Below are positions 1 to 8,961 of a DNA stretch of 17,909 nt, one piece after another. The stretch covers positions 1 to 17,909 of the forward strand of contig DATIBC010000095.1 in the NCBI GenBank assembly GCA_035457725.1, read 5' to 3'. The stretch comes from DATFES01 sp035457725 (GTDB lineage Bacteria; Pseudomonadota; Alphaproteobacteria; CACIAM-22H2). Position numbers and translations under genes: made by a program. The notes under the pieces are model-generated. The model was not told the DNA's origin and ran no database searches. It saw nothing but the letters and a program-made list of their open reading frames with translations. The first letter of the stretch is position 1; the number at the start of each line of letters is the position of its first letter.

Positions 1-14
1 TTCGTTGGGCCACG

Positions 15-37
15 ATTGGCTGTTTAGCAGCCGATTG
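15..37. repeat. Small stem-loop at the left edge
   Basis: GGCTG (18-22) and CAGCC (28-32) can pair around a 5-base loop, and CGATTG occurs as a direct repeat at 13-18 and 32-37. The structure lies about 40 bases beyond the Rrf2 gene stop on the minus strand, but no T-run follows, so a terminator role is only a guess. Nothing else is seen in positions 1-76 apart from the 8-base palindrome TGGGCCCA at 62-69. Confidence 0.2.
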
Positions 38-76
38 TGGCGACGGCTAGACGGCTCGCTTTGGGCCCACCGAGGG

Positions 77-535
77 TCATTCCGCCGCCCGAACGGTGCC
101 CGCGGTCACGGTTGGCGCGGGTGCCGCGGCGTGTCGGCGCATCAGCTTGAGCATCGTGTCGAGGGTGATCGAGCTGAGCGTGGCGACCGTAGTCGCCTCG
201 ATTTCGGCCAGCACCAGGCCCAGCGCGGAGGCGACCGCGCTCGGCCTTCCGCGCTCGGTCGACTCGAGCGGGCCGGCGTGGACATCCTCGAACAATCCGA
301 CGACGTCCATCAACGTCACGCGCTTGGCGTTGCCGGCAAAGCGGTAGCCGCCGCCAACGCCGCGCGCCGCCTCAACCAATTTGGCGCGGCCGAGCTCGCG
401 GAGCACCTTGGCGAGATGATTCGTCGACACGCCGTATTTCTCGGCGATCTCGCCCACCGACATCTGTCGCTCGGGCTCGGCGGCGAGATCGAGCGCCGCG
501 TAGAGCGCGAGGCGCGTCGCCGTTTGCAGTTTCAT
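77..535 (-). CDS. Rrf2-family transcriptional regulator (BadM-like candidate)
   Basis: This encodes 152 residues, the usual length for an Rrf2-type winged-helix repressor. The start MKLQTATRLALYAALDLA matches the family's first helix. The helix-turn-helix is at about residues 25-48 (MSVGEIAEKYGVSTNHLAKV), and the wing carries the hallmark RGVGGGYRFA at 58-67. There is no cysteine anywhere, so the [2Fe-2S]-binding triad of IscR, NsrR and RirA is absent, and an organic effector is more likely than iron or nitric oxide (inference). ATG 535 has GAGG a few bases upstream and lies 7 bp after the GNAT gene stop, so the two are probably co-transcribed. The pair is divergent from the box operon. By context and family it may be a BadM-like repressor of aromatic catabolism, a family role I recall from Rhodopseudomonas palustris. 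The Rrf2 assignment is firm; the target is inferred. Confidence 0.85.
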   Translation of the reverse strand: MKLQTATRLALYAALDLAAEPERQMSVGEIAEKYGVSTNHLAKVLRELGRAKLVEAARGVGGGYRFAGNAKRVTLMDVVGLFEDVHAGPLESTERGRPSAVASALGLVLAEIEATTVATLSSITLDTMLKLMRRHAAAPAPTVTAGTVRAAE

Positions 536-542
536 CGCCGCC

Positions 543-1058
543 TCACGCGAGATCCTTCTCGAGCTGGATGAACGGCCCGGCCATCATCCCCTGGCTGCGA
601 AAGAACGACATGATCAGGTTGTTGTCGCGGCCGAGCATGGTGCGCAGCTTGTTCACGCCGGCTTCTCTGAACCGCGCGCAGAGCGCATCGAGCAGCCGCG
701 AGCCGATCCCGGCAAGCCGCGCCTCGGGCTCGACGCCGATGGCGAAAATCCAGCCGCACGGCTCGGAGCCGAACTCCCACGCCCGCACCTCGCCGATGAT
801 GAAGCCGGCGAACCGGCCATCGCACTCGGCGACGAGGAAGAAACGCGGGCGCGCGCTCGCGGCGTAGCGCTCGAGGAGATCACGCCAGTAGGCGGGTTTG
901 GGCACGGCGGTGTTTCGCTCGTCGAGCGCGATCACAAGCGGCAAATCGACGCTATCGGCCGCCCGGACCGTCACCGCAGGGGGTGCGGCGGGCGAGCCGT
1001 TCGAGAAACTTTTCTCTGCATGTTTAATGGCTTGGTCGCTCAATGGCGCCTCGTCCAA
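543..1058 (-). CDS. GNAT-family N-acetyltransferase (BadL-like candidate)
   Basis: This encodes about 171 residues with a single GNAT fold. The acetyl-CoA pyrophosphate loop (motif A) is RLAGIGSRLL at 114-123, preceded by the strand WIFAIGVEP (103-111). Earlier strands FFLVAECDGRFAGFIIGE (73-90) and the C-terminal FFRSQGM (152-158) also fit the family. It would transfer acetyl from acetyl-CoA to an amine; the substrate cannot be read from the sequence. No ATG is available at the N-terminus: the longest frame begins with TTG at 1058, and another TTG at 1043 has an AGG-containing site just upstream, so the start is uncertain by at least 15 bp. Residues 1-28 lie outside the GNAT domain. It forms an apparent two-gene unit with the downstream Rrf2 gene and is divergent from boxC. 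An acetyltransferase beside an Rrf2 regulator at a benzoate locus recalls BadL/BadM. Confidence 0.8.
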   Translation of the reverse strand: MDEAPLSDQAIKHAEKSFSNGSPAAPPAVTVRAADSVDLPLVIALDERNTAVPKPAYWRDLLERYAASARPRFFLVAECDGRFAGFIIGEVRAWEFGSEPCGWIFAIGVEPEARLAGIGSRLLDALCARFREAGVNKLRTMLGRDNNLIMSFFRSQGMMAGPFIQLEKDLA

Positions 1059-1065
1059 ATGCTAC

Positions 1066-1096
1066 TTGACACCATGGCTTAGACTGTGGCCTATGT
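1066..1096 (+). promoter_or_regulatory. Candidate promoter of the box operon
   Basis: A perfect TTGACA (1066-1071) is followed after 19 bases by CTATGT (1091-1096), which matches three of six -10 positions. The spacing is long, so the -10 assignment is weak. The start would fall near 1103, inside the AT-rich inverted repeats, and would leave a leader of roughly 65 bases before the boxC ATG. Confidence 0.35.
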
Positions 1097-1122
1097 AAAT
1101 AAGTATTTCAGTACCGATTTAC
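1095..1122. promoter_or_regulatory. AT-rich inverted repeats, candidate operator
   Basis: Two overlapping symmetric elements stand out in otherwise GC-rich DNA. GTAAAT (1095-1100) is matched by its exact inverse ATTTAC (1117-1122), with centres 22 bp apart (two helical turns). Inside, AAATA (1097-1101) and TATTT (1104-1108) form a compact palindrome around AG. The elements sit between the divergent GNAT/Rrf2 unit and boxC and just downstream of a TTGACA, which suits a repressor site acting on one or both units. Which protein binds is inferred, not seen. Confidence 0.4.
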
Positions 1123-1169
1123 TATTAACGCTTACGCCGGAGCCAACCGGCGAGGAGACGGAGGAAGGG

Positions 1170-2855
1170 ATGCCAGCCGACAGCGCCTTGGAGCGGCCGC
1201 TCGCGCGGATCGATTTCGCGACGTCTCCCGACCGGTACCGGCATTGGAAGCTCGGCTTCGAGGATCGCATCGCGGTGCTTGCGCTCGATGTCGCCGAGGA
1301 GGCGACGATCGTCCCCGGATACAAGTTGAAGCTCAATTCCTACGATCTCGGCGTCGACATCGAACTTTACGATGCGGTGCAGCGACTGCGCTTCGAACAT
1401 CCCGAAGTCGGCGCCGTCGTCTTGACGTCAGCCAAGGATCGCGTGTTCTGCGCCGGCGCCAACATCCCGATGCTTGCCCAGTCTAGCCACGGCTGGAAGG
1501 TGAATTTCTGCAAGTTCACCAACGAAACTCGCAACGGCATCGAGGAGGCCGGACACCTGTCCGGGCAGCGCTATGTCTGCGCGATCAACGGCACCGCCGC
1601 GGGCGGCGGGTACGAGCTGGCGCTGGCCGCCGATTACATCGTCATGGCCGACGACGGCGCCACGTCGGTTTCGTTGCCCGAAGTTCCCCTGCTCGCCGTG
1701 CTGCCCGGCACCGGTGGCCTGACGCGACTGGTCGACAAGCGCAAGGTGCGCCGCGACCGGGCCGATTTCTTCTGCACCGTCGTCGAGGGAATCAAGGGGC
1801 GGCGCGCCGTCGAATGGCGGCTGGTCGACGAAATTGCGCCGCTGTCGAAACTGATCGATGTGGCGAAGGCGCGCGCCCGCGAACTCGCCGCCAAATCCGA
1901 TCGGCCGAACGGCGCCAAAGGCGTCGCGCTCGCGCCGCTCAAGCGGACGTTCGACGACGATTCGATCGCTTACGAGCACGTGCATGTCGTCGTCGACCGC
2001 GCCTTGCGCACGGCGACGATCACGGTGCACGGCCCGGCCATGGCGCCGCCGACCGAACTTGCAGCGATCCACGCCGAAGGCTCTGCGTTCTGGCCGCTGG
2101 CGCTTGCACGCGCGCTTGACGACGCGATTTTGCATTTGCGTACCAACGAGCCGGAAATCGGCGCCTGGGTCTTCAAGTCCAGTGGCAACCAGGAATTCGT
2201 CGCCGCCGCCGACGCCACCCTCGCCCGGCACGCCGGCGACTGGCTGGTGCGCGAAATCATCCTCTATCTCAAGCGCGTAATGAAGCGCATCGACGTCTCT
2301 TCGCGCAGCCTGATCGCGCTGGTCGAACCAGGGAGCTGCTTTGTGGGCACACTGCTCGAGCTGGTCCTGGCGGCCGATCGCAGCTTCATGCTCGACGGGA
2401 CGTTCGAAGGCGACAACCGTCCGGCGCCAAGGCTGCGCTTGACGGCGATGAACTTCGGCCCGCTGCCGATGGCCAACGATCTCTCGCGCTTGGCCAGCCG
2501 CGCGCTCGACGATCCGTCGCGCCTCGATGCGGCACGTGCGCGGATCGGCGAGGATCTCGACGCCGCCACCGCCGACGCGCTCGGCCTTGTCACTTTTACG
2601 CCCGACGATATCGACTGGCGCGACGAGGTGCGCCTCGCCATCGAGGAGCGCGCCGCGTTTTCGCCGGACGCGCTCTCCGGCATGGAGGCGAATTTGCGCT
2701 TCGCCGGGCCGGAGACGATGGAATCGAAAATCTTCGCCCGCCTCTCGGCGTGGCAGAACTGGATCTTCCAGCGGCCGAACGCCGTCGGCGAGAACGGAGC
2801 GCTCAAGCTCTATGGCAGCGGCCGCAAACCTGACTTCAACCAGACCCGGGTGTGA
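1170..2855 (+). CDS. boxC: Benzoyl-CoA-dihydrodiol lyase / 2,3-epoxybenzoyl-CoA dihydrolase BoxC
   Basis: This encodes 561 residues, close to the roughly 550-560 usual for BoxC. The protein opens 2,3-epoxybenzoyl-CoA by adding two waters, giving 3,4-didehydroadipyl-CoA semialdehyde and formate. The N-terminal half is a crotonase-fold domain: the CoA and oxyanion segments are FCAGANIPML (93-102) and INGTAAGGGYELALAADY (139-156), followed by SLPEVPLLAVLPGTGGLTRL (168-187). The second half is a degenerate crotonase-like domain (SLIALVEPGSCFVGTLLELVLAAD region), as expected for this fused family. The frame is open back to 1086, but ATG 1170 is chosen because GGAGGAAGG at 1160-1168 is an excellent ribosome site and the preceding 28 residues look non-conserved. 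It is the first gene of the operon, and its stop overlaps or abuts the boxB start. Confidence 0.93.
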   Translation: MPADSALERPLARIDFATSPDRYRHWKLGFEDRIAVLALDVAEEATIVPGYKLKLNSYDLGVDIELYDAVQRLRFEHPEVGAVVLTSAKDRVFCAGANIPMLAQSSHGWKVNFCKFTNETRNGIEEAGHLSGQRYVCAINGTAAGGGYELALAADYIVMADDGATSVSLPEVPLLAVLPGTGGLTRLVDKRKVRRDRADFFCTVVEGIKGRRAVEWRLVDEIAPLSKLIDVAKARARELAAKSDRPNGAKGVALAPLKRTFDDDSIAYEHVHVVVDRALRTATITVHGPAMAPPTELAAIHAEGSAFWPLALARALDDAILHLRTNEPEIGAWVFKSSGNQEFVAAADATLARHAGDWLVREIILYLKRVMKRIDVSSRSLIALVEPGSCFVGTLLELVLAADRSFMLDGTFEGDNRPAPRLRLTAMNFGPLPMANDLSRLASRALDDPSRLDAARARIGEDLDAATADALGLVTFTPDDIDWRDEVRLAIEERAAFSPDALSGMEANLRFAGPETMESKIFARLSAWQNWIFQRPNAVGENGALKLYGSGRKPDFNQTRV

Positions 2856-2860
2856 TCGCC

Positions 2861-4279
2861 ATGTCCATCGATTACGTCGAGAAGATTCCCAACAACGTCG
2901 ATCTCGGCAACGACAAACGCCTGTTACGCGCGCTCGAGGGCTGGCAGCCGCGCTATCTCGACTGGTGGCGCGAGATGGGCCCGGAAGGGACGCAGTCGCT
3001 TGATGTTTACCTGCGCACGGCGATCAGCGTCGAGGCGAACGGCTGGGCCAATTTCGGCTACGTCAAAATGCCGGAGTATCGTTGGGGCATCTTCCTCGCC
3101 AAGCGCGATCCCGAGCGCAAAATCGCGTTCGGCGACCACAAGGGCGAGCCAGCGTGGCAGGAAGTGCCGGGCGAGCATCGCGCCACGCTGCGCCGGTTGA
3201 TCGTCACGCAAGGCGACACCGAGCCGGCTTCGGTCGAGCAGCAGCGCCACTTGGGCAAGACCTGCCCCTCGCTCTACGACCTCCGCAATCTTTTCCAAGT
3301 CAACGTCGAGGAAGGCCGGCATCTGTGGGCGATGGTCTATCTCCTTCACGCCTATTTCGGTCGCGACGGTCGCGAAGAAGCCGACGCCATGCTCGAGCGC
3401 CATTCGGGCGATCCCGACAAGCCGCGCATTCTCGGCGCCTTCAACGAAAAGACGCCCGACTGGCTGTCGTTCTTCATGTTCACCTTCTTCACCGACCGCG
3501 ACGGCAAGTATCAGCTCGCTTCGCTCGCTGAATCGGGCTTCGATCCGCTGGCGCGCAGCTGCCGCTTCATGCTGACCGAGGAGGCGCACCATATGTTCGT
3601 CGGCGAATCGGGCGTCGGCCGCATCGTCCAGCGGGCGTGCGAGTTGATGCGCGAGCACCGCATCGAGGACGTGCGGCCATTCGGCGCCATCGACCTGGCG
3701 ACCATCCAACGCTATCTCAATTTCCATTTCAGCGTATCTTGCGACTTGTTCGGCCAGGAACTGTCGACCAACGCGGCGAACTACTATTCGATGGGGCTCA
3801 AGGGCCGTTTCGAGGAGGCCAAGATCGCCGACGACCATGTGCTCGCCGGCGCGGTCTATAGGCTGACCTCGATCGGCGACGGCGCGATCGGCGAAATCGA
3901 GGCGCCGGCGCTCGCGGCGCTGAACGAAAGGCTGCGCGACGACTACATCGCCGATTGCGCCAAGGGCGTCGAGCGCTGGAATCGGATCATCGAAAAATAT
4001 GGCGTCGATTTCCGGCTCAAGCTGCCGCACCGAGCGTTCCACCGCCAGATCGGCGCGTTCGCCGGCGTCAAGGCGACGCCCGAAGGCCGGATCGTCAGCG
4101 AGGACGAGTGGACGCGGCGCCGCCATGAATGGCTGCCAACCGAAACCGATCGCGCCTACGTCCAATCGCTGATGGGCGCCGCCGTCACTGAGCCGGGCAG
4201 GATGGCGAATTGGATCGCCCCGCCAGCGCGGGGAATCGACAACAAGCCGGCCGACTTCGAGTACGTTCGCTTCAACTGA
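2861..4279 (+). CDS. boxB: Benzoyl-CoA 2,3-epoxidase, di-iron oxygenase subunit BoxB
   Basis: This encodes 472 residues, essentially the family length (about 473). BoxB is a soluble di-iron enzyme that inserts one O2-derived oxygen atom into benzoyl-CoA to form the 2,3-epoxide, using electrons from BoxA. The start MSIDYVEKIPNNVDL is characteristic. All six expected iron ligands are present: E121, the EGRH pair E151/H154, D212, and the EAHH pair E241/H244. Each is one residue higher than the Azoarcus numbering I recall (120, 150, 153, 211, 240, 243). GTG 2852 also opens the frame and would overlap the boxC stop, but ATG 2861 fits the conserved N-terminus and leaves a 5-bp gap. The catalytic core looks intact. 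Confidence 0.95.
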   Translation: MSIDYVEKIPNNVDLGNDKRLLRALEGWQPRYLDWWREMGPEGTQSLDVYLRTAISVEANGWANFGYVKMPEYRWGIFLAKRDPERKIAFGDHKGEPAWQEVPGEHRATLRRLIVTQGDTEPASVEQQRHLGKTCPSLYDLRNLFQVNVEEGRHLWAMVYLLHAYFGRDGREEADAMLERHSGDPDKPRILGAFNEKTPDWLSFFMFTFFTDRDGKYQLASLAESGFDPLARSCRFMLTEEAHHMFVGESGVGRIVQRACELMREHRIEDVRPFGAIDLATIQRYLNFHFSVSCDLFGQELSTNAANYYSMGLKGRFEEAKIADDHVLAGAVYRLTSIGDGAIGEIEAPALAALNERLRDDYIADCAKGVERWNRIIEKYGVDFRLKLPHRAFHRQIGAFAGVKATPEGRIVSEDEWTRRRHEWLPTETDRAYVQSLMGAAVTEPGRMANWIAPPARGIDNKPADFEYVRFN

Positions 4280-4342
4280 CGGAAAATCGGCGACCCGCCG
4301 CCGAAGAGCGGGCGCCCGCACGAGGGAGACGAAACGAAGCCC

Positions 4343-5926
<1,584 letters not shown>

Positions 5927-5950
5927 GCGCCGGCGCCGGCACGCTTCGCC

Positions 5951-7147
5951 ATGACCCTCGTCCGCCAGCACCTGATCGATCCCGAGATCTGCATCCGCTG
6001 CAATACCTGCGAGGAGACCTGCCCGACGCACGCCATCGTGCACGACGCGAACAACTATGTCGTCAAGCACGAGGTCTGCAATTGGTGCGGCGACTGCTTC
6101 ACGCCGTGCCCCACCGGAGCGATCAACGGCGTGCGCATGGTGTCGACGCCTTGGTCACTCGACGACCAATTCGGCTTTACCTCGCTGCCTCCCGACGCGA
6201 CGCCCGAAGAAGGCGGAATCGAAATGCCGGCGGAAGTGGCGCGGCTCGCCGCCATCGCCACCGCCGGCGAGGGCGGAACGGTGGTGGCGCCCCGAAGCGC
6301 GCCCAAGGCGGTCGTCAACCTGTTCACGCCCGACAATCCGGCGATCGCCACCTGCACCGGCAACATGCGGCTGACCGATCCCGATGCGACGAGCGACATT
6401 CGCCACATCGTGCTTGATTTCGGCCAGACCGTTTTTCCGGTCGTCGAGGGACAGTCGATCGGCATCGTTCCGCCCGGCGTCGACGAACGCGGCCGCCCGC
6501 ACCTGTTGCGGCTCTACTCGGTCGCCAGCCCACGCGACGGCGAGCGACCGGGCTACAACAACCTGGCATTGACGGTGAAACGCGTGGTGCGCGAGGACAA
6601 TGGCGCGCGCAAGCTCGGCGTCGGCTCCAACTACGTGTGCGATCTCGAGCGCGGCGCGCAGGTGAAGGTGACCGGGCCATACGGCACCACCTTCCTCATG
6701 CCCGATGATCGCGAGGCCAACATCGTCATGGTCTGCACCGGCACCGGATCGGCGCCGTTTCGCGGCATGACCGAGCGTCGCCGCCGCCACATGAAGGACG
6801 TGCCGGGTAGGCTGCTGCTGTTCTTCGGCGCGCGCAGCCGCGGCGAGTTGCCTTATTTTGGGCCGCTGATGAAGCTGCCGAAATCGCTGATCGACGTTGA
6901 ACTGGCGCTGTCGCGCGAGGCGGGACAGCCCAAGCGCTACGTGCAGGACGCCATGCGTGACCGTGCCGACGACCTCGCGGCGTTGCTGCGCAGCGACAAG
7001 ACGCACGTCTACATCTGCGGCCTCAAGGGCATGGAGGATGGATGCCGCGAGGCCCTCGCGAAGATCTGCGGGGACCACGGAATGGCCTGGGCCGAGGAAT
7101 GGGAACGCATGCGCGGCGAAGGCCGCTTCCACATCGAAACCTATTGA
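5951..7147 (+). CDS. boxA: Benzoyl-CoA epoxidase reductase component BoxA
   Basis: This encodes 398 residues, slightly shorter than the roughly 414 I recall for Azoarcus BoxA. It passes electrons from NADPH to the di-iron protein BoxB. The N-terminus carries two complete [4Fe-4S] ferredoxin motifs, C14/C17/C20/C24 and C43/C46/C49/C53. A variable linker (about 60-140) leads to a ferredoxin-NADP reductase module, with the FAD-binding RLYSVAS at 187-193, the nucleotide-binding VCTGTGSAPFRGMTER at 261-276 and YICGLKGMEDG near the C-terminus. No Shine-Dalgarno site is obvious in the 24-bp gap after the ligase, which holds a self-complementary GGCGCCGGCGCC (5926-5937). Translation may depend on coupling. 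Confidence 0.94.
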   Translation: MTLVRQHLIDPEICIRCNTCEETCPTHAIVHDANNYVVKHEVCNWCGDCFTPCPTGAINGVRMVSTPWSLDDQFGFTSLPPDATPEEGGIEMPAEVARLAAIATAGEGGTVVAPRSAPKAVVNLFTPDNPAIATCTGNMRLTDPDATSDIRHIVLDFGQTVFPVVEGQSIGIVPPGVDERGRPHLLRLYSVASPRDGERPGYNNLALTVKRVVREDNGARKLGVGSNYVCDLERGAQVKVTGPYGTTFLMPDDREANIVMVCTGTGSAPFRGMTERRRRHMKDVPGRLLLFFGARSRGELPYFGPLMKLPKSLIDVELALSREAGQPKRYVQDAMRDRADDLAALLRSDKTHVYICGLKGMEDGCREALAKICGDHGMAWAEEWERMRGEGRFHIETY

Positions 7148-7157
7148 GGCCGTCGGC

Positions 7158-8081
7158 ATGCGCGACAAACTGGTCGATTTGAAGGACGCCATCGCCGAGC
7201 TGGTGCGCGATGGCGATTCGGTCGTCCTCGGCGCGTGTCTCGAGCCGATGATTCCGTTCGCCGCGACCCACGAGCTGATTCGTCAGGGTAAGCGCGATCT
7301 CGCCATGATCGCGCCGATCTCCGACGCCTCGACCGACATGCTGATCGGCGGCGGCTGCGTCGCCAAGGTGATTGGCGCCTGGGTCGGCAATGTCTCGGGC
7401 GGGCTCGGCCACAACTATCGCCGCGCCGCAGAAAAACGCGTGCCGCGGTCGATCGCCATCGAGGACTACTCGAATTTCGCGCTCGGCATGGCGCTCACCG
7501 CCGGAGCGTACGGCATGCCGTTCGCGCCACTTCGTTCGCTGCTGGGCTCGGACATCCTGAAATCGAATCCGCGCTTCAAAGTGACGCAAAACCCGCTCGT
7601 CGACCAGCCGGATCCGGTGGTATTGGTGCCGCCGCTCAAGCCCGACGTGGCGGTGCTGGCGGTCCAACGGGCCGATCGCCTCGGCAACTCCCACTTCTGG
7701 GGAAATACCGGGCTTGCCCAAGAGGCGGCGCTGGCGGCCGAGCGCGTCATCGTAATCGCCGACGAAATCGTCGAAACGCCGGTGATCCTCTCCGACCCCA
7801 ATCGAATCCTGTTCCCCGCATTCCGTGTCGCCGCCGTGGCCCACGTCTCCGCCGGAGTACATCCATCGCCGATGGTCGGCGCCTGGCGGCGCGACAACGA
7901 CTTCTTCGCCGACTACCACGCCCGCTCGCGCGATCGCGAAGGATTTCTCGCCTGGCTCGCCGAATGGGTGCTCGACCTGCCCGATCACGCCGCCTACCGC
8001 GCCAAGCTGGGCGCGGGGCTGGAGCGCCTGCGCATCAGCGGCGCGGCGCCGGCGGCGGCGGTCAACTACGCTGCGGATTGA
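7158..8081 (+). CDS. CoA-transferase family I, alpha subunit (glutaconate CoA-transferase A type)
   Basis: This encodes 307 residues, near the roughly 320 of the glutaconate CoA-transferase alpha subunit (GctA). The pattern follows GctA: LKDAIAELVRDGDSVVLG (8-25), an ELIRQGKRDL helix, STDMLIGGGCVAKVIGAWVG, EDYSNFALGMALTAGAYGMPF, an NPL...VVLVPPLKPDVAVLAVQRAD strand pair, and DLPDHAAYRAKLGA near the end. With the next gene it would form a heteromeric enzyme that moves CoA between carboxylic acids. The frame is open upstream to 6897 inside boxA, but ATG 7158, 10 bp after the boxA stop, is the family-consistent start. It is co-directional and tightly linked to boxA, so a step in benzoate breakdown is likely. 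The substrate is unknown; dehydroadipyl-, 3-oxoadipyl- or aryl-CoA acids are candidates. Confidence 0.85.
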   Translation: MRDKLVDLKDAIAELVRDGDSVVLGACLEPMIPFAATHELIRQGKRDLAMIAPISDASTDMLIGGGCVAKVIGAWVGNVSGGLGHNYRRAAEKRVPRSIAIEDYSNFALGMALTAGAYGMPFAPLRSLLGSDILKSNPRFKVTQNPLVDQPDPVVLVPPLKPDVAVLAVQRADRLGNSHFWGNTGLAQEAALAAERVIVIADEIVETPVILSDPNRILFPAFRVAAVAHVSAGVHPSPMVGAWRRDNDFFADYHARSRDREGFLAWLAEWVLDLPDHAAYRAKLGAGLERLRISGAAPAAAVNYAAD

Positions 8082-8086
8082 CGGCG

Positions 8087-8857
8087 ATGCATGGACGGCC
8101 GGAATACACGACCCAGGAGCTTATGATCGTCGCCGCGGCGCGCGAGATCGCTGACGGCGAGGTCGTATTCGTCGGCATGCGACTGCCGATCATGGCCTTC
8201 GGCGTTGCGCGCCTTACCCACGCACCCAACGCCGTCGGCTTGTTCGAGTGCGGGATCGTCCGCCACCGGCCCGCCGACGGCATGCTTTATACGATGGGGG
8301 ACCCTCCCAACCAGGTCGGCGCCGCCTGGCTCACCGGCACGGTGCAGCTCATGGGAATGCTGCAAGGCGGCCGAGTCGACATCGGGTTCATCGGCGGCGC
8401 GGAAATTGACCGCTTCGGCAACATCAACAGCTCCTATATCGGCGACTTCGCGGCGCCTACGGTCAAGCTGCCGGGTTCCGGCGGCGCTGCCGACATCGCC
8501 GCCATGTCCGGTCGTGTGTTGGCGATCATGAATCACGAGAATCATCGCCTGGTGCCAAAAGTCAGCTACGTCACCTCGGTCGGGTATCTCGGCGGTGCGG
8601 CCGAACGCGCCGCCTGCGGGCTTCGTCGCGGCGGCCCGGCCGCGGTGATCACCGATCGCGCCATACTGCGTCCGCACGGACCCGATCGCGAACTCCATCT
8701 CGCCTCGTGGCATCCGGGCGAAAGCGCTGAGTCGGTGAGTGCGAACACGGGCTGGTCTCTACGGCGGCTGCCGAACGCGCACGAGACCCCGCCACCCGGC
8801 GCGGCCGAGCTCGAAGCGCTGCATCGCATCGATCGCGATGGTTTCTGGAGGCGGTGA
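8087..8857 (+). CDS. CoA-transferase family I, beta subunit (glutaconate CoA-transferase B type)
   Basis: This encodes 256 residues, compared with about 266 for GctB. It begins YTTQELMIVAAAREIADGEVVFVGMRLP, closely matching the family N-terminus. The glutamate that forms the CoA thioester in family I transferases appears retained as E54 in LFECG (52-56), the same residue number I recall for Acidaminococcus GctB. Other conserved segments are IDRFGNINSSYIGDF, LPGSGGAADIA and VPKVSYVTSVGYLGG. The start at ATG 8087 lies 5 bp after the alpha-subunit stop; an overlapping ATG at 8091 is in another frame. Retention of E54 argues for true CoA transfer rather than the hydrolase chemistry of the related IpdAB ring-opening enzyme, whose beta subunit lacks it as I remember. 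It is the last gene before a 104-bp gap and the transporter. Confidence 0.86.
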   Translation: MHGRPEYTTQELMIVAAAREIADGEVVFVGMRLPIMAFGVARLTHAPNAVGLFECGIVRHRPADGMLYTMGDPPNQVGAAWLTGTVQLMGMLQGGRVDIGFIGGAEIDRFGNINSSYIGDFAAPTVKLPGSGGAADIAAMSGRVLAIMNHENHRLVPKVSYVTSVGYLGGAAERAACGLRRGGPAAVITDRAILRPHGPDRELHLASWHPGESAESVSANTGWSLRRLPNAHETPPPGAAELEALHRIDRDGFWRR

Positions 8858-8868
8858 GAGGGAAGGAT

Positions 8869-8897
8869 TTGTCGCATTAGGTCGGGATGGCTAAGAT
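8869..8897 (+). promoter_or_regulatory. Candidate promoter for the transporter genes
   Basis: TTGTCG (8869-8874), a 17-base spacer and TAAGAT (8892-8897) give a sigma-70-like match. It sits in the 104-bp gap before the binding-protein gene, the widest gap in the plus-strand run apart from the livK-livH gap. It would allow transporter expression separate from, or in addition to, read-through from the box genes. Confidence 0.35.
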
Positions 8898-8961
8898 CGC
8901 GCAACCGTATGGCCGGCGGCAGGGGGCGGCTTCCGGTCCGTAACATCAGGGAGGAGCGGGT

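Noticed and set aside
1086..1169. N-terminal extension of BoxC
   Set aside because: The frame is open, but ATG 1170 has a near-ideal ribosome site and the extension overlaps the promoter/operator region.
4280..4342. Possible promoter or terminator between boxB and the ligase gene
   Set aside because: The 63-bp gap has only a short GCGGGCGCCCGC-like palindrome and no promoter-like hexamers; read-through is more likely.
7158..8857. IpdAB-type ring-opening hydrolase
   Set aside because: The same superfamily and a tempting context, but the beta subunit keeps the transferase glutamate E54, which I recall as absent in IpdB.
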